This document shows, piece after piece, positions 35,053 to 46,025 of a stretch of 64,000 bases of DNA. The notes beneath the pieces were generated by a model. The model was given only the letters and a program-made list of their open reading frames with translations. It was not told where the DNA came from and made no database searches. The stretch lies in contig CCNA01000034.1 of NCBI GenBank assembly GCA_000824805.1, positions 992,001 through 1,056,000 on the forward strand. Reading direction: 5' to 3'. A program made the translations under genes and the position numbers. The DNA comes from Mesorhizobium sp. SOD10 (GTDB lineage Bacteria; Pseudomonadota; Alphaproteobacteria; Rhizobiales; Rhizobiaceae). Position 1 is the first letter of the stretch, and every line of letters begins with the position of its first letter.

Positions 35053-36201
35053 ATGCTGGCGCGCGACCCCTCCCCGACGCCCCTTATTCCCTTGCCCGCG
35101 GAAGGCGTGATCATAGCCGAGCCGGCGCATGGCAATGAAAGCTATATCGCGCTGGTCTGGCGCCGTCTGAAGCGCTCCTGGACCGGCATGGCTGGGCTCT
35201 TCCTGGTGGTGCTTCTGCTCGTCATGGCGGTGTTCGCGGATTTCATCGCGCCCTCGGATCCGAAGGCGACCGATGTTGCCTTCGCGCCGCCGGAGGTGCC
35301 GAGCTTCCACGACAAGGACGGTAATTTCACCTTCCGGCCGAGGATCTATGCGCTGGCGGAATCGACCGACCTCGATCCGGTCACCTTCCAGCCGATCGTC
35401 GGCCCCGACTATGACCGTCCGCGGCTGCTCGGCTTCTTCGTCGAGGGCGCGCCTTACCGGCTCTTCGGGTTGATCCCGGCGGACCGGCACTTCTTCGGCT
35501 CGATGGACGGCCAGCCGGTGCATTTCCTCGGCACCGACAAGTTCGGCCGCGACGTGCTGTCGCGCGCCATCCACGGCTCGCGGGTCTCGCTGATGATCGC
35601 GCTGACGGTCGTCTTCATCATCACCGTAATCGGCACGACCGTCGGCATGGTCTCCGGCTATTTCGGCGGCAAGTTCGATGTCTGGGTGCAGCGCTTCGTC
35701 GAGCTGGTGCTCGCCTTCCCGCAACTGCCGCTCTATCTCGCGCTGACCACGCTGATCCCGGTCACCGCGCCGACCAATGTCTTCCTCGCCTTCGTCATCA
35801 TCGTCATGTCGGCGCTGGGCTGGGCGCAGATGTCGCGCGAGGTGCGCGGCAAGACGCTGGCGCTGGCGCGCATCGACTATGTGCGCGCCGCCATGGCGGT
35901 GGGAGCGACCGACCGGCGCATCATCATGCAGCACATTTTCCCCAATGTGATGAGCCATGTGATCGTCGCGGTGACAATCGCGATCCCGACCGTGGTGCTG
36001 CTCGAAGCCTTTCTCGGCTTCCTCGGCTTCGCGGTGAAGCCGCCGCTGATCTCATGGGGCCTGATGCTGCAGGACACCGCAACCTATTCAGTCATCGGCA
36101 CCTATCCCTGGATCCTCTCGCCGGTCGGCTTCGTGCTGGTCACCGTCTTTGCCTTCAACGCGCTGGGCGACGGCCTGCGCGATGCCGTCGATCCCTATTG
36201 A
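35053..36201 (+). CDS. agpC: Alpha-galactoside ABC transporter permease (DppC-like)
   Basis: A 382-residue permease partner of AgpB. After the first span (about 40-60) there is an unusually long periplasmic loop of about 100 residues (VAFAPPEVPSF to HFLGTDKFGRDVLSRAIHGSR), the same extension seen in family-5 sugar/peptide permeases that serve large binding proteins. The EAA loop is YVRAAMAVGATDRRIIMQHIFPNVMSHVI. It starts directly after agpB with no gap. Confidence 0.92.
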   Translation: MLARDPSPTPLIPLPAEGVIIAEPAHGNESYIALVWRRLKRSWTGMAGLFLVVLLLVMAVFADFIAPSDPKATDVAFAPPEVPSFHDKDGNFTFRPRIYALAESTDLDPVTFQPIVGPDYDRPRLLGFFVEGAPYRLFGLIPADRHFFGSMDGQPVHFLGTDKFGRDVLSRAIHGSRVSLMIALTVVFIITVIGTTVGMVSGYFGGKFDVWVQRFVELVLAFPQLPLYLALTTLIPVTAPTNVFLAFVIIVMSALGWAQMSREVRGKTLALARIDYVRAAMAVGATDRRIIMQHIFPNVMSHVIVAVTIAIPTVVLLEAFLGFLGFAVKPPLISWGLMLQDTATYSVIGTYPWILSPVGFVLVTVFAFNALGDGLRDAVDPY

Positions 36202-36211
36202 GGTGGCCGGG

Positions 36212-37882
<1,671 letters not shown>

Positions 37883-37902
37883 CCATATTCCGGAGGCTTA
37901 CA

Positions 37903-39270
37903 GTGGCTAGAAATCCCAGGATCACCTTCATCGGCGCCGGCTCGACGGTGTTCATGAAGAACATCATCGGCGACGTGCTGCAGCGGCCGGCGCTGTCCGG
38001 CGCGACGATCGCGCTGATGGACATCAACCCGCAGCGCCTGGAAGAGAGCGCTCTCGTGGTCAACAAGCTGATCGCGACGCTTGGCGTCAAGGCCACGGCC
38101 GAGACCTATTCGGACCAGCGCAAGGCGCTGGCGGGCGCCGACTTCGTCGTCGTCGCCTTCCAGATCGGCGGCTACGAGCCCTGCACCGTCACCGATTTCG
38201 AGGTGCCGAAGAAATACGGGTTGCGCCAGACCATCGCCGACACGCTCGGCGTCGGCGGCATCATGCGGGGCTTAAGGACCGTGCCGCATCTGTGGAAGAT
38301 CTGCGAGGACATGCTCGCCGTCTGCCCGGAGGCGATCATGCTGCAATATGTGAACCCGATGGCGATCAACACCTGGGCGATCGCCGAGAAATACCCGCAA
38401 ATCAAGCAGGTGGGGCTCTGCCATTCGGTGCAGGGCACGGCGATGGAGCTGGCGCACGACCTTGATCTTCCCTACGAGGAAATCCGCTACCGCTCGGCCG
38501 GCATCAACCACATGGCCTTTTATCTCAAATTCGAGCATCGCCAGCCGGACGGTTCCTACCGCGACCTCTATCCCGACCTCGTGCGCGCCTATCGCGAAGG
38601 CCGCGCGCCGAAGCCGGGCTGGAACCCGCGCTGCCCGAACAAGGTGCGCTACGAGATGCTGACCCGGCTCGGCTATTTCGTCACCGAAAGCTCGGAGCAT
38701 TTCGCCGAATACACGCCCTATTTCATCAAGGAGGGCCGTCCCGACCTGATCGAGAAATACGGCATTCCGCTCGACGAATATCCAAAACGCTGCATCGAGC
38801 AGATCGAGCGCTGGAAGGGACAGGCGGAGGCCTATCGCTCGGCCGAACGGATCGAGGTGGCGCAGTCGAGAGAATACGCCTCGGAGATCATGAACTCGGT
38901 CTGGACCGGCGAGCCGTCGGTGATCTACGGCAATGTCCGCAACAATGGCTGCATCACCTCGCTGCCTGCCGATTGCGCGGCGGAAGTGCCATGCCTGGTC
39001 GATGCGTCGGGCATCCAGCCAACTTACATCGGCGACCTGCCGCCGCAGCTGACGGCGCTGATTCGCACCAACGTCAATGTGCAGGAATTGACGGTGCGGG
39101 CGCTCACGACCGAGAACCGCGAGCACATATACCACGCGGCGATGATGGACCCGCACACTGCGGCCGAGCTCGATCTCGACCAGATCTGGTCGTTGGTCGA
39201 CGACCTGCTTGCAGCGCATGGCGACTGGCTGCCGGCTTGGGCACGGACAGGCAGAAGCAAGGCTGCCTGA
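37903..39270 (+). CDS. agaL2: Alpha-galactosidase, glycoside hydrolase family 4 (second paralogue)
   Basis: A 455-residue GH4 enzyme resembling E. coli MelA more closely than AgaL1. Rossmann motif ITFIGAGSTVFMKNI; catalytic region QYVNPMAINTWA, the Cys of GLCHSVQG and the His of GINHMAFY, and the C-terminal NREHIYHAAMMDPHTAAELDLDQIW. The start is GTG at 37903, supported by GGAGG 6 bases upstream; an earlier in-frame GTG at 37879 overlaps agpD's stop. Its stop abuts that of purD on the other strand. Confidence 0.92.
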   Translation: MARNPRITFIGAGSTVFMKNIIGDVLQRPALSGATIALMDINPQRLEESALVVNKLIATLGVKATAETYSDQRKALAGADFVVVAFQIGGYEPCTVTDFEVPKKYGLRQTIADTLGVGGIMRGLRTVPHLWKICEDMLAVCPEAIMLQYVNPMAINTWAIAEKYPQIKQVGLCHSVQGTAMELAHDLDLPYEEIRYRSAGINHMAFYLKFEHRQPDGSYRDLYPDLVRAYREGRAPKPGWNPRCPNKVRYEMLTRLGYFVTESSEHFAEYTPYFIKEGRPDLIEKYGIPLDEYPKRCIEQIERWKGQAEAYRSAERIEVAQSREYASEIMNSVWTGEPSVIYGNVRNNGCITSLPADCAAEVPCLVDASGIQPTYIGDLPPQLTALIRTNVNVQELTVRALTTENREHIYHAAMMDPHTAAELDLDQIWSLVDDLLAAHGDWLPAWARTGRSKAA

Positions 39271-40557
39271 TCAGTTTCCGGTCTTCTCGCGCTCGACGGC
39301 GCGCCAGCCGATGTCGTGGCGGTAAAAGCCTTGCGGCCAATCGATATGATCGATCGCGGCATAGGCCTTGGCCTGCGCCTCGCCGACGGTCTTGCCGAGC
39401 GCGGTGACGTTGAGCACCCGGCCGCCATTGGCGACCAGCGCGCCGCCATTGATGGCGGTGCCGGCATGGAAGACCTGGACGCCCTCGCCTTCCGCCTCGT
39501 CGAGGCCGCGGATGACCGAGCCCTTTTCCGGCATGCCGGGATAGCCCCGCGCCGCCATCACCACGGTCAGCGCCGTGTCGTCGCTCCAGCGCACCGACAT
39601 ATGCGCGAGCTGGCCGTCGACGGCGGCGTTGAGCAGGACGAGCAGATCGTCCTTCAACCGCATCATCAGCACCTGGCATTCGGGATCGCCGAAGCGGGTG
39701 TTGTATTCGATCAGCTTGGGGCCCTGGTCGGTGATCATCAGCCCGGCGAAGAGGATGCCGGCGAAAGGGGTGCCAAGATTAGCCATGCCGCGCATGGTCG
39801 GCTCGATGATCTCGCGCATGGTGCGTTCGCTCATTTCCGGCGTAATCACCGGCGCCGGCGAATAGGCGCCCATGCCGCCAGTGTTCGGCCCGGTATCGCC
39901 GTCGCCGACGCGCTTGTGGTCCTGCGCCGTGCCGAAGGGCAACGCCGTGGCGCCGTCGCAGAGGCAGAAGAAGCTCGCCTCCTCGCCGGTCAGATATTCC
40001 TCGACCACGACCTCTGCGCCGGCGGCGCCGAAGGCGCCGTCGAAACAGGCCTCCAGCGCGGCGTTCGCCTCATCGAGCGTCATGGCGATGGTGACGCCCT
40101 TGCCGGCGGCGAGCCCGTCGGCCTTGATGACGATCGGCGCGCCGGTCTTTTCGACATAGGCCTTTGCCGAGGCGAGGTCGCTGAAACGGCCATAAGCGGC
40201 GGTCGGGATGTTGAACCTGGCGCAAAGGTCTTTGGTGAAGCCTTTAGAGCCTTCGAGTCGCGCCGCAGCCTTGGACGGACCGAAGACGCGGATGCCCCAG
40301 GCGCGCAGGTCGTCGGCGATGCCGGCGACCAGCGGCCCCTCCGGGCCGACCACGACGAGATCGATCTTCTTTTCCTGGCAGAAGGCGGCCACTGTGGAAT
40401 GGTCGGCAACGTCGAGCTTGACCAGTTCGGCGACACGGCCGATGCCGGGATTGCCGGGCGAGGCGTAGAGCTTCGTCAGCAGCGGCGAGGCGGACATCTT
40501 CCAGGCGAGCGCATGTTCGCGGCCACCCGAACCGAGAAGAAGAACGTTCATGGCCAC
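39271..40557 (-). CDS. purD: Phosphoribosylamine-glycine ligase
   Basis: PurD joins phosphoribosylamine and glycine with ATP, the second step of purine synthesis. The 428-residue ATP-grasp protein shows LLGSGGREHALAWKM at 6-20, GPEGPLVAGIADDLR, KADGLAAGKGV and the C-terminal ATP-grasp signature ARFGDPECQV. The length is normal. The stop codon is immediately next to the agaL2 stop (shared TGATCA). A 169-bp region without features separates its start from the upstream PhyH gene's end. Confidence 0.97.
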   Translation of the reverse strand: MAMNVLLLGSGGREHALAWKMSASPLLTKLYASPGNPGIGRVAELVKLDVADHSTVAAFCQEKKIDLVVVGPEGPLVAGIADDLRAWGIRVFGPSKAAARLEGSKGFTKDLCARFNIPTAAYGRFSDLASAKAYVEKTGAPIVIKADGLAAGKGVTIAMTLDEANAALEACFDGAFGAAGAEVVVEEYLTGEEASFFCLCDGATALPFGTAQDHKRVGDGDTGPNTGGMGAYSPAPVITPEMSERTMREIIEPTMRGMANLGTPFAGILFAGLMITDQGPKLIEYNTRFGDPECQVLMMRLKDDLLVLLNAAVDGQLAHMSVRWSDDTALTVVMAARGYPGMPEKGSVIRGLDEAEGEGVQVFHAGTAINGGALVANGGRVLNVTALGKTVGEAQAKAYAAIDHIDWPQGFYRHDIGWRAVEREKTGN

Positions 40558-40726
40558 CTCTTGCTGATCGTCTCCCCGAACCCGCTATTGGTCCGCGGGC
40601 GACGGGTCAAGGCGTCTTGGCATTTTGGCGGCAATTGCGCACGGGAAGATGGGCCTCATCAAGGCCGATGCGACGTGCCCGGACCTCCAGCGGTCGGGCG
40701 AAACGGCGCAAGCTCCGGAGGATGGC

Positions 40727-41521
40727 TCAGCTCTGGTAGATGACGGGGAACCAGTCCTCGCGCAGTTTCTGGCCAGCCTTCATGTCGTGGCCGGGATAGG
40801 GTGGCGAGGTGCGGCCGGGACGCTCGACATAATGCGCGTCGTCGCCGACCCAGCGCAGCGACAGCGCCCGGCGCCGCGCGGAGGTCATGTTGCCGCGCGC
40901 GCCGTGGGCGGTGCGGAAATCGAAGAGGATGGCATCGCCCGGTTCCATCTCCCATTCGAGCACTTTCATTGAAGGGTCATTGTCGGGATCGGGCACCGGC
41001 AGGTAGTCGCCCTCGTCGGCATAGAAATTGGCGTCGTTCAGCCAGCGCACCGGCAGCACCATCTTTTCCCATTTGTGCGAGCCGGCGATCAGCCGCAGCG
41101 TCGCTTCCTTCACCGGATCGATCGGAATCCAGAAGCTTACCGTCTGGCTGCCTTCGACGAAATAATAGGGAATGTCCTGATGCCAGGGCGTCGGCTTCTG
41201 CGTGCCGGGCTCCTTGACTAGGACGTGGTCGTGGAAGAACTGGGCGCTGCGCGACTGCATGACCGCGGCCGCAAGCTCGGCGGCCGGCGATTCGCGCACG
41301 ATCCTGACGAATTCCGGGATGCGCTCCCAGTTGCAGTAATCGTCGAAGAAGCTGCCCTTGCCGCCGGCGATGTCGGAGGCCGTGGCGCTGCGGTTCTGCA
41401 TATTGCGTTCGATGCCTGCGGCGATGACATCGACCCAATCCTTGAAAGCGCCGCGGATGCAGACGGCGCCGTCGCGCTGGTAATCGGCAATCGTCGAGGC
41501 ATCGATCTTCGGGCTGGCCAT
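40727..41521 (-). CDS. Phytanoyl-CoA dioxygenase (PhyH) family protein
   Basis: A 264-residue Fe(II)/2-oxoglutarate oxygenase. The metal triad is evident: His and Asp of PWHQDIPYY (near 112-120) and the distal His in FDFRTAHGARGN, with the 2-oxoglutarate Arg in RRRALSLRW. ATG at 41521 (MASPKIDAS) is the probable start; 24 extra codons are open but reach into the promoter shared with the divergent LysR gene. The substrate is unknown; relatives act on small amino-acid or lipid-like compounds. Confidence 0.85.
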   Translation of the reverse strand: MASPKIDASTIADYQRDGAVCIRGAFKDWVDVIAAGIERNMQNRSATASDIAGGKGSFFDDYCNWERIPEFVRIVRESPAAELAAAVMQSRSAQFFHDHVLVKEPGTQKPTPWHQDIPYYFVEGSQTVSFWIPIDPVKEATLRLIAGSHKWEKMVLPVRWLNDANFYADEGDYLPVPDPDNDPSMKVLEWEMEPGDAILFDFRTAHGARGNMTSARRRALSLRWVGDDAHYVERPGRTSPPYPGHDMKAGQKLREDWFPVIYQS

Positions 41522-41613
41522 GGCGCGCTCTCCTTGGGGTTGGCAAGCGACTATCGCAAGCGCCGGATATCGCGTAAAATAATAACTTGTCATCTAATTT
41601 ATAGCTTTTGCCT

Positions 41614-42525
41614 ATGAGACTGACCCTGAGCCAATTGCGCTATGTCGTTGCCGTTGCCCGCTATGGCAGCGTGACCGCGGCAGCCCAGGCGCTGAACGTC
41701 TCGCAGCCGTCGATTTCGGTGGCGATCGACAATGTCGAGAACGCGCTTAGCCAGAAACTGTTCGTGCGCCAGCGGGGAAGCGGTGTTTCGCTGACATCCT
41801 TCGGCCGCAGGGCCGTAGCCAAGGCAAGGCAGGTGCTGGGCGAGGCGGACGAGTTGGCGACGCTCGGATCGCGCGACGCCGATGTCGGCGGCGAGCTGGT
41901 GCTCGGCTGCTTCGAGGACCTGGCGCCCTATTTCGCGCCGGCGCTGATGCGCGCCTTCGCCGAGCGCTGCCCGGCCGTCACCGTTGTCATCGGCGACGAG
42001 ACCTTCGACACGCTGGGGCGGCGCCTCGCCGACAGCGCCGTCGATCTCGGCCTCACCTACGACCTCGGCCTGCCCGGGCACTTCAAGCGCATTCTGCTGC
42101 ACGAGTTGCGGCCGCACGCGCTTCTGCCGGCCGGCCATGCGCTGGCGGACAAGCACGCCGTCAGCCTGGCGGAACTCGCGGAGCATCCGCTGATCACCAC
42201 CGACCAGCCGCATAGCTGGCAGCATATGCTGGATCTCTTCCTCAGCCGCGGCCTGTCGCCGATCGCCCGGGCAACGACAAGCTCGTTCGAGCTACAGCGC
42301 TCCATGGTGGCGAACGGATTCGGCGTCGCGGTCAGCTATACGAGGCCCTATGGCGACCGCAGCTATGACGGCCTGCCGCTGGTCTGCAAGCCGCTCTCCG
42401 ATCCGCTGCCGATGCAGCGCATCATCCTGACGCATGACACGCGCCAGCGCCTGTCGAAGGCGGCCATGGCCTTCATCGACGTCGCCAGGGCATGGTTTTC
42501 CGGTCACGATGTTTTCACTGCCTAA
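41614..42525 (+). CDS. LysR family transcriptional regulator
   Basis: A 303-residue LysR regulator: N-terminal winged helix RLTLSQLRYVVAVARYGSVTAAAQALNVSQPSISVAIDNVE (2-42) and a periplasmic-binding-like effector domain. The divergent PhyH gene, 92 bases away across an AT-rich gap (ATAATAACTTGTCATCTAATTTAT near 41578-41601), is the probable target, since LysR proteins commonly control the gene read away from them. ATG at 41614 is used; a TTG two codons earlier is also possible. Confidence 0.92.
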   Translation: MRLTLSQLRYVVAVARYGSVTAAAQALNVSQPSISVAIDNVENALSQKLFVRQRGSGVSLTSFGRRAVAKARQVLGEADELATLGSRDADVGGELVLGCFEDLAPYFAPALMRAFAERCPAVTVVIGDETFDTLGRRLADSAVDLGLTYDLGLPGHFKRILLHELRPHALLPAGHALADKHAVSLAELAEHPLITTDQPHSWQHMLDLFLSRGLSPIARATTSSFELQRSMVANGFGVAVSYTRPYGDRSYDGLPLVCKPLSDPLPMQRIILTHDTRQRLSKAAMAFIDVARAWFSGHDVFTA

Positions 42526-42573
42526 GCGACACCGCGGCAGCTTGACGGCGCCTCTTGCTGCTGCCACTCCAGC

Positions 42574-43560
42574 GTGATGGAAACCGTCCAGTCGAAAGCG
42601 ATCCAGGGCCGTGTCGCCGATGCGCCGAGCGGCCATTGGGTTTACCGGGTGCTGCCGCGTTGGCTCTGGCCCTATGCGCAGCTTGCGCGCTGGGACCGGC
42701 CGATCGGCTGGCAGCTGTTGTTGTGGCCCTGCTGGTGGTCGGCCGCACTTGCCGCGGGCGCCTATCCGCGCCCGACCGACCCGCTGCTGACGCTGCTTCC
42801 GGCGCCCTGGTACCTGCTGCTGTTCTTCATCGGCGCCGTTGCCATGCGCGGGGCCGGCTGCACCTATAACGACCTCGCCGACGAGGACATCGACAACCAG
42901 GTCGAGCGTACCCGGTCGCGGCCGCTGCCGGCAGGCAAGGTGACGCGCCCCCAGGCCTGGGCATTCGTGATCATCCAGGCGCTGGTGGGCCTGGCCGTGC
43001 TGGTGCAGTTCAACAGCTTTGCCATTCCGCTCGGCATCGCTTCGCTTGCGATCGTCGCGGTCTATCCCTTCATGAAGCGCATCACCAGCTGGCCGCAATT
43101 CGTGCTTGGGCTCGCCTTCTCCTGGGGCGCGCTGATGGGCTGGGCAGTCGAGTTCGGCGACATCGATGACCCGGCGATCATGCTCTATATCGGCTCGATC
43201 CTGTGGGTGATCGGTTACGACACGATCTACGCGCATCAGGACAAGGAAGACGACGCCATCGTCGGTGTGCGCTCGACGGCGCGGCTGTTCGGCGACAACA
43301 CCAAGACCTGGCTCACCGGGCTCTATGGCGGCGCGCTGATCTGCTTCGCCATCGCCTTTGCCTCGGCGCAGGTGCCGATCGTGGCGCTGGCCGGGCTGAT
43401 CGCCGCCGGCGCGCATATGGCGCGCCAGATCATCCGGCTCGACATCAACAATCCGGACCAGTGCCTGAAACTGTTCAAGTCGAACAACCAGGTCGGCTGG
43501 CTGATCTTCCTCGGCCTGATCGGCGGCTCGGTGTGGATTTGGCTGAAGCCGCTGGTGTAG
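42574..43560 (+). CDS. ubiA: 4-hydroxybenzoate polyprenyltransferase
   Basis: UbiA attaches the polyprenyl tail to 4-hydroxybenzoate in ubiquinone synthesis at the inner membrane. The 328-residue protein has about eight spans and both Asp-rich prenyl-diphosphate motifs: NDLADEDIDNQVERTRSRPL near 108-127 and DTIYAHQDKEDD near 214-225. The tail donor in this group is decaprenyl or octaprenyl diphosphate, so the long-chain synthase at 56.7 kb is a plausible upstream enzyme. It is followed by a palindromic repeat. Confidence 0.95.
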   Translation: MMETVQSKAIQGRVADAPSGHWVYRVLPRWLWPYAQLARWDRPIGWQLLLWPCWWSAALAAGAYPRPTDPLLTLLPAPWYLLLFFIGAVAMRGAGCTYNDLADEDIDNQVERTRSRPLPAGKVTRPQAWAFVIIQALVGLAVLVQFNSFAIPLGIASLAIVAVYPFMKRITSWPQFVLGLAFSWGALMGWAVEFGDIDDPAIMLYIGSILWVIGYDTIYAHQDKEDDAIVGVRSTARLFGDNTKTWLTGLYGGALICFAIAFASAQVPIVALAGLIAAGAHMARQIIRLDINNPDQCLKLFKSNNQVGWLIFLGLIGGSVWIWLKPLV

Positions 43561-43562
43561 TC

Positions 43563-43759
43563 TCCCTTCTCCCCGTTGCACGGGGAGAAGGTGGCGGCAG
43601 CCGGATGAAGGGCGGCGCCAACCTTGAAAGCAAAGCCGAATCCACGGCACCGATACAACTCGTACGAGGGATGGAGTTCGAGGTGGCCGAACGCCTAGGT
43701 CGGCGCTGCCCCTCATCGCCCTGCCGGGCACTTCTCCCTGTATAGTGACGGGGAGAAGA
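43563..43759. repeat. RIME-like palindromic intergenic element (family D copy 1)
   Basis: Two palindromic ends bracket this 197-bp gap: CCTTCTCCCCGTTGCACGGG plus GAGAAGG with GGCAGCCGGATGAAGGG at 43564-43611, and CCCTCATCGCCCTGCCGGGC plus a TTCTCCCTG...GGGGAGAAG stem at 43711-43759. The arrangement recalls the rhizobial intergenic mosaic element. It fills the convergent gap between ubiA and the DUF6101-like gene. Confidence 0.8.
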
Positions 43760-43762
43760 AAC

Positions 43763-44329
43763 CTACTCCCGCGCAATAATCTCCTGGCCGTCGATGACGA
43801 GCCTCAAGCCCAGATTGCCGGCCTTGCGGCGGGCGAGAAAGCGCGGGCGGCGCATGGTCGAGACGCGGCCCTTGCGGCGTTCCTGCGGCGGCAGCGCCTT
43901 GATGGCGGCGCCGAGCGATTCTTCCAGCGTGCGGGCGATGCCGTCGGCTTCGATCAGCAGCATCGGCAGGCCATAGGCGTCGGCCCAGGCGCGCCAGTCG
44001 GCGGCGACGTCCTCGAGGTCGTCGGCGACCAGCAGCGGCACCGACAGCATCGGATCATTGTGCAGGAGCTCGAGTGTCACCGTGACGTTGCCGTCCGGAT
44101 CCTCCATGGCGCGGGCGGCGACACCGCGGAACGCCTTGGCGGGCAGCGCGATGATCGCCGGCACGCCGCTCATCTCCAGCACACGGCGGATGACGGCACC
44201 GCGCTGGTCGATGGTGAAGGTCACGTCGCCATAGTCGTCGCGGGTGGCATAGCTCACCATCTGCGGCAGGCGAAACGGGTCGAGACGCATGTTGCGCCCG
44301 GCCCAGACTGGCTTCAGTCCAGTGTTCAT
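43763..44329 (-). CDS. Conserved hypothetical protein (DUF6101-like)
   Basis: A 188-residue soluble protein beginning MNTGLKPVWAGRNMRLDPFRLPQMVSYA. The central part (FTIDQRGAVIRRVLEMSGVPAIIALPAKAF) and the repeated mention of acidic and hydrophobic strands suggest a beta-rich PilZ-like or unknown fold; the C-terminus is basic (RRPRFLARRKAGN). I believe it matches the DUF6101 family of Rhizobiales but cannot confirm it. A GGAAGA ribosome site precedes the ATG. No functional hint comes from its neighbours. Confidence 0.72.
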   Translation of the reverse strand: MNTGLKPVWAGRNMRLDPFRLPQMVSYATRDDYGDVTFTIDQRGAVIRRVLEMSGVPAIIALPAKAFRGVAARAMEDPDGNVTVTLELLHNDPMLSVPLLVADDLEDVAADWRAWADAYGLPMLLIEADGIARTLEESLGAAIKALPPQERRKGRVSTMRRPRFLARRKAGNLGLRLVIDGQEIIARE

Positions 44330-44514
44330 CGATGTCTTCCCTGTTAGTCCTGAGGGCCGTTTTTCCGGTTCTCTCAGGGCCGGTTTTTCCGGCCTCGTTA
44401 TGGGAAGAAAAATTAGCGCTCGCTTCTTACCGGCGCGCTTAAGAAAGTCGGTTAAATTTTGCTGATCTTGGCGATGGTTATCGGAATGCGACCGGCGATC
44501 GCATTCAGGAAGAA

Positions 44515-45948
44515 TCAGATAACCTTACCGGGATTCATGATGCCGGCCGGATCGAACGCCGCCTTCACGCGGCGCATCAGGTCGATCGCCATCGGCGGGG
44601 CCGTGGCGATCAGCTCATCGCGCTTCAGCTGGCCGATGCCGTGCTCGGCCGAGATCGAACCATGGAAGGAGCGCACGACATCGTGCACGGCCTTGTTCAT
44701 GGGATGGTAGAGTTCGAGGAAGGCCTCGTCCTGCCAATCGAGGGGGCGCGAGATGTTGTAGTGTAGATTGCCATCGCCCATGTGGCCGAAGCAGACGACG
44801 CGCGCGCCGGGACAGACCCCTTCCACCACGCCGGCCGCCTTTTCGATGAAGTCGGGGATCGAGGCGATCGGCACCGAAATGTCATGCTTGATCGAAGCGC
44901 CCTCCGGCTTCTGGCATTCGGGCAGCGTCTCGCGGAAATTCCAGAAGGCATCGCCCTGGGCAAGGCTTGCCGACACCACCGCGTCGCGGACGATGCCTTG
45001 ATCGAGAGCCTCGGCCAGGATCTCCTCGATCAGCGCCCTGCCGTCTTCCTCGGAACGGCCGGAAGAAACCTGCATCAGCACATACCACGGCCAGTCGTCG
45101 GCCAACGGCCGGGTGATGCCTTGCCCGTGCTTGAGCGTGAAATCGTAGGGCCTTCTGGCGATCAGCTCGAAAGCGGTCAGCGATGCGCCCGCCCGGTCCA
45201 TCGCCAAGGTGAACAGCGACAGCGCGTCTTTCGGGGACGACGGCAGGCCGGCAAAGGCGACCTCCCTGCCCTTCGGCTTCGGAAACAGCTTCAGCACCGC
45301 GGCGGTGATGACGCCCAGCGTGCCTTCGGCGCCGACAAAGAGGTTCTTCAGATCGTAGCCGGTGTTGTCCTTCTTCAGCTTGCGCAGATCGTCAAACACT
45401 TCGCCGGTCGGCAGCACGACCTCGACGCCAAGGCAGAGCTCGCGCGCATTGCCATAGGCGAGCACGCCGGTGCCGCCGGCATTTGAGGAGAGATTGCCGC
45501 CGATCTGGCAGGAGCCTTGGGCGGCGAGCGAAAGCGGAAACAGCCGGTCGGCGGCGTCGGCCGCTTCCTGCAGCGTCTGCAGGATGACGCCGGCCTCGGC
45601 CGTCACCGTATTCGATAGCACATCGATCTCGCGGATTTGGTTCAGCCGCGACAGCGAGAGCACGATGTCGCGGCCGGACTTGTCCGGCACCTGGGCGCCG
45701 ACCAGCCCGGTGTTGCCGCTCTGCGGCACGATCGGGGTTCCGGTCTCGGTCGCAAGCCGCATGATGCGGCTCACTTCCTCGACGCTGCCCGGCCTCAGCA
45801 CCAGCGATGTGCGGCCATGCCAAAGGCCGCGCCGCTCGGTGATGTAAGGCGCGATGTCGGCCTGGTCGCGCAACGCATATTTGTCGCCGACGATCGCAAC
45901 AAAGCGGTCGATGACGGCGGGGTCGAGGTCGAAAGGCTGGTCGTTCAT
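44515..45948 (-). CDS. FAD-binding oxidoreductase (D-2-hydroxyacid dehydrogenase/glycolate oxidase GlcD-like)
   Basis: A 477-residue flavoprotein of the VAO/PCMH family. The FAD domain shows VLRPGSVEEVSRIM and the pyrophosphate loop PQSGNTGLVGAQVPD (75-89), then QGSCQIGGNLSSNAGGTGVLAYGN. The C-terminal substrate domain carries FGHMGDGNLHYNIS and SISAEHGIGQLKRDEL, with the His residues typical of D-lactate and D-2-hydroxyglutarate dehydrogenases. It oxidises a D-2-hydroxy acid; which one is not determined. A 185-bp AT-richer region lies beyond its 3' end. Confidence 0.9.
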   Translation of the reverse strand: MNDQPFDLDPAVIDRFVAIVGDKYALRDQADIAPYITERRGLWHGRTSLVLRPGSVEEVSRIMRLATETGTPIVPQSGNTGLVGAQVPDKSGRDIVLSLSRLNQIREIDVLSNTVTAEAGVILQTLQEAADAADRLFPLSLAAQGSCQIGGNLSSNAGGTGVLAYGNARELCLGVEVVLPTGEVFDDLRKLKKDNTGYDLKNLFVGAEGTLGVITAAVLKLFPKPKGREVAFAGLPSSPKDALSLFTLAMDRAGASLTAFELIARRPYDFTLKHGQGITRPLADDWPWYVLMQVSSGRSEEDGRALIEEILAEALDQGIVRDAVVSASLAQGDAFWNFRETLPECQKPEGASIKHDISVPIASIPDFIEKAAGVVEGVCPGARVVCFGHMGDGNLHYNISRPLDWQDEAFLELYHPMNKAVHDVVRSFHGSISAEHGIGQLKRDELIATAPPMAIDLMRRVKAAFDPAGIMNPGKVI

Positions 45949-45960
45949 AGGTCAGAACCT

Positions 45961-46022
45961 AGAGCAATTCCAGGAAAAGTGCGAAGCGGTTCCGTCCGAA
46001 ATTGCATCAAAACAAAGAGATA
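45961..46022. repeat. Dispersed repeat, family B copy 1
   Basis: AGAGCAATTCCAGGAAAAGT, then GCGAAGCGGTTCCGTCCGAA and ATTGCATCAAAACAAAGAGA, fills the gap between the FAD oxidase and tsaC. An inverted copy lies at 47646-47695 and weaker relatives at 26800-26850 and 54583-54630. Confidence 0.8.
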
Positions 46023-46025
46023 GGC

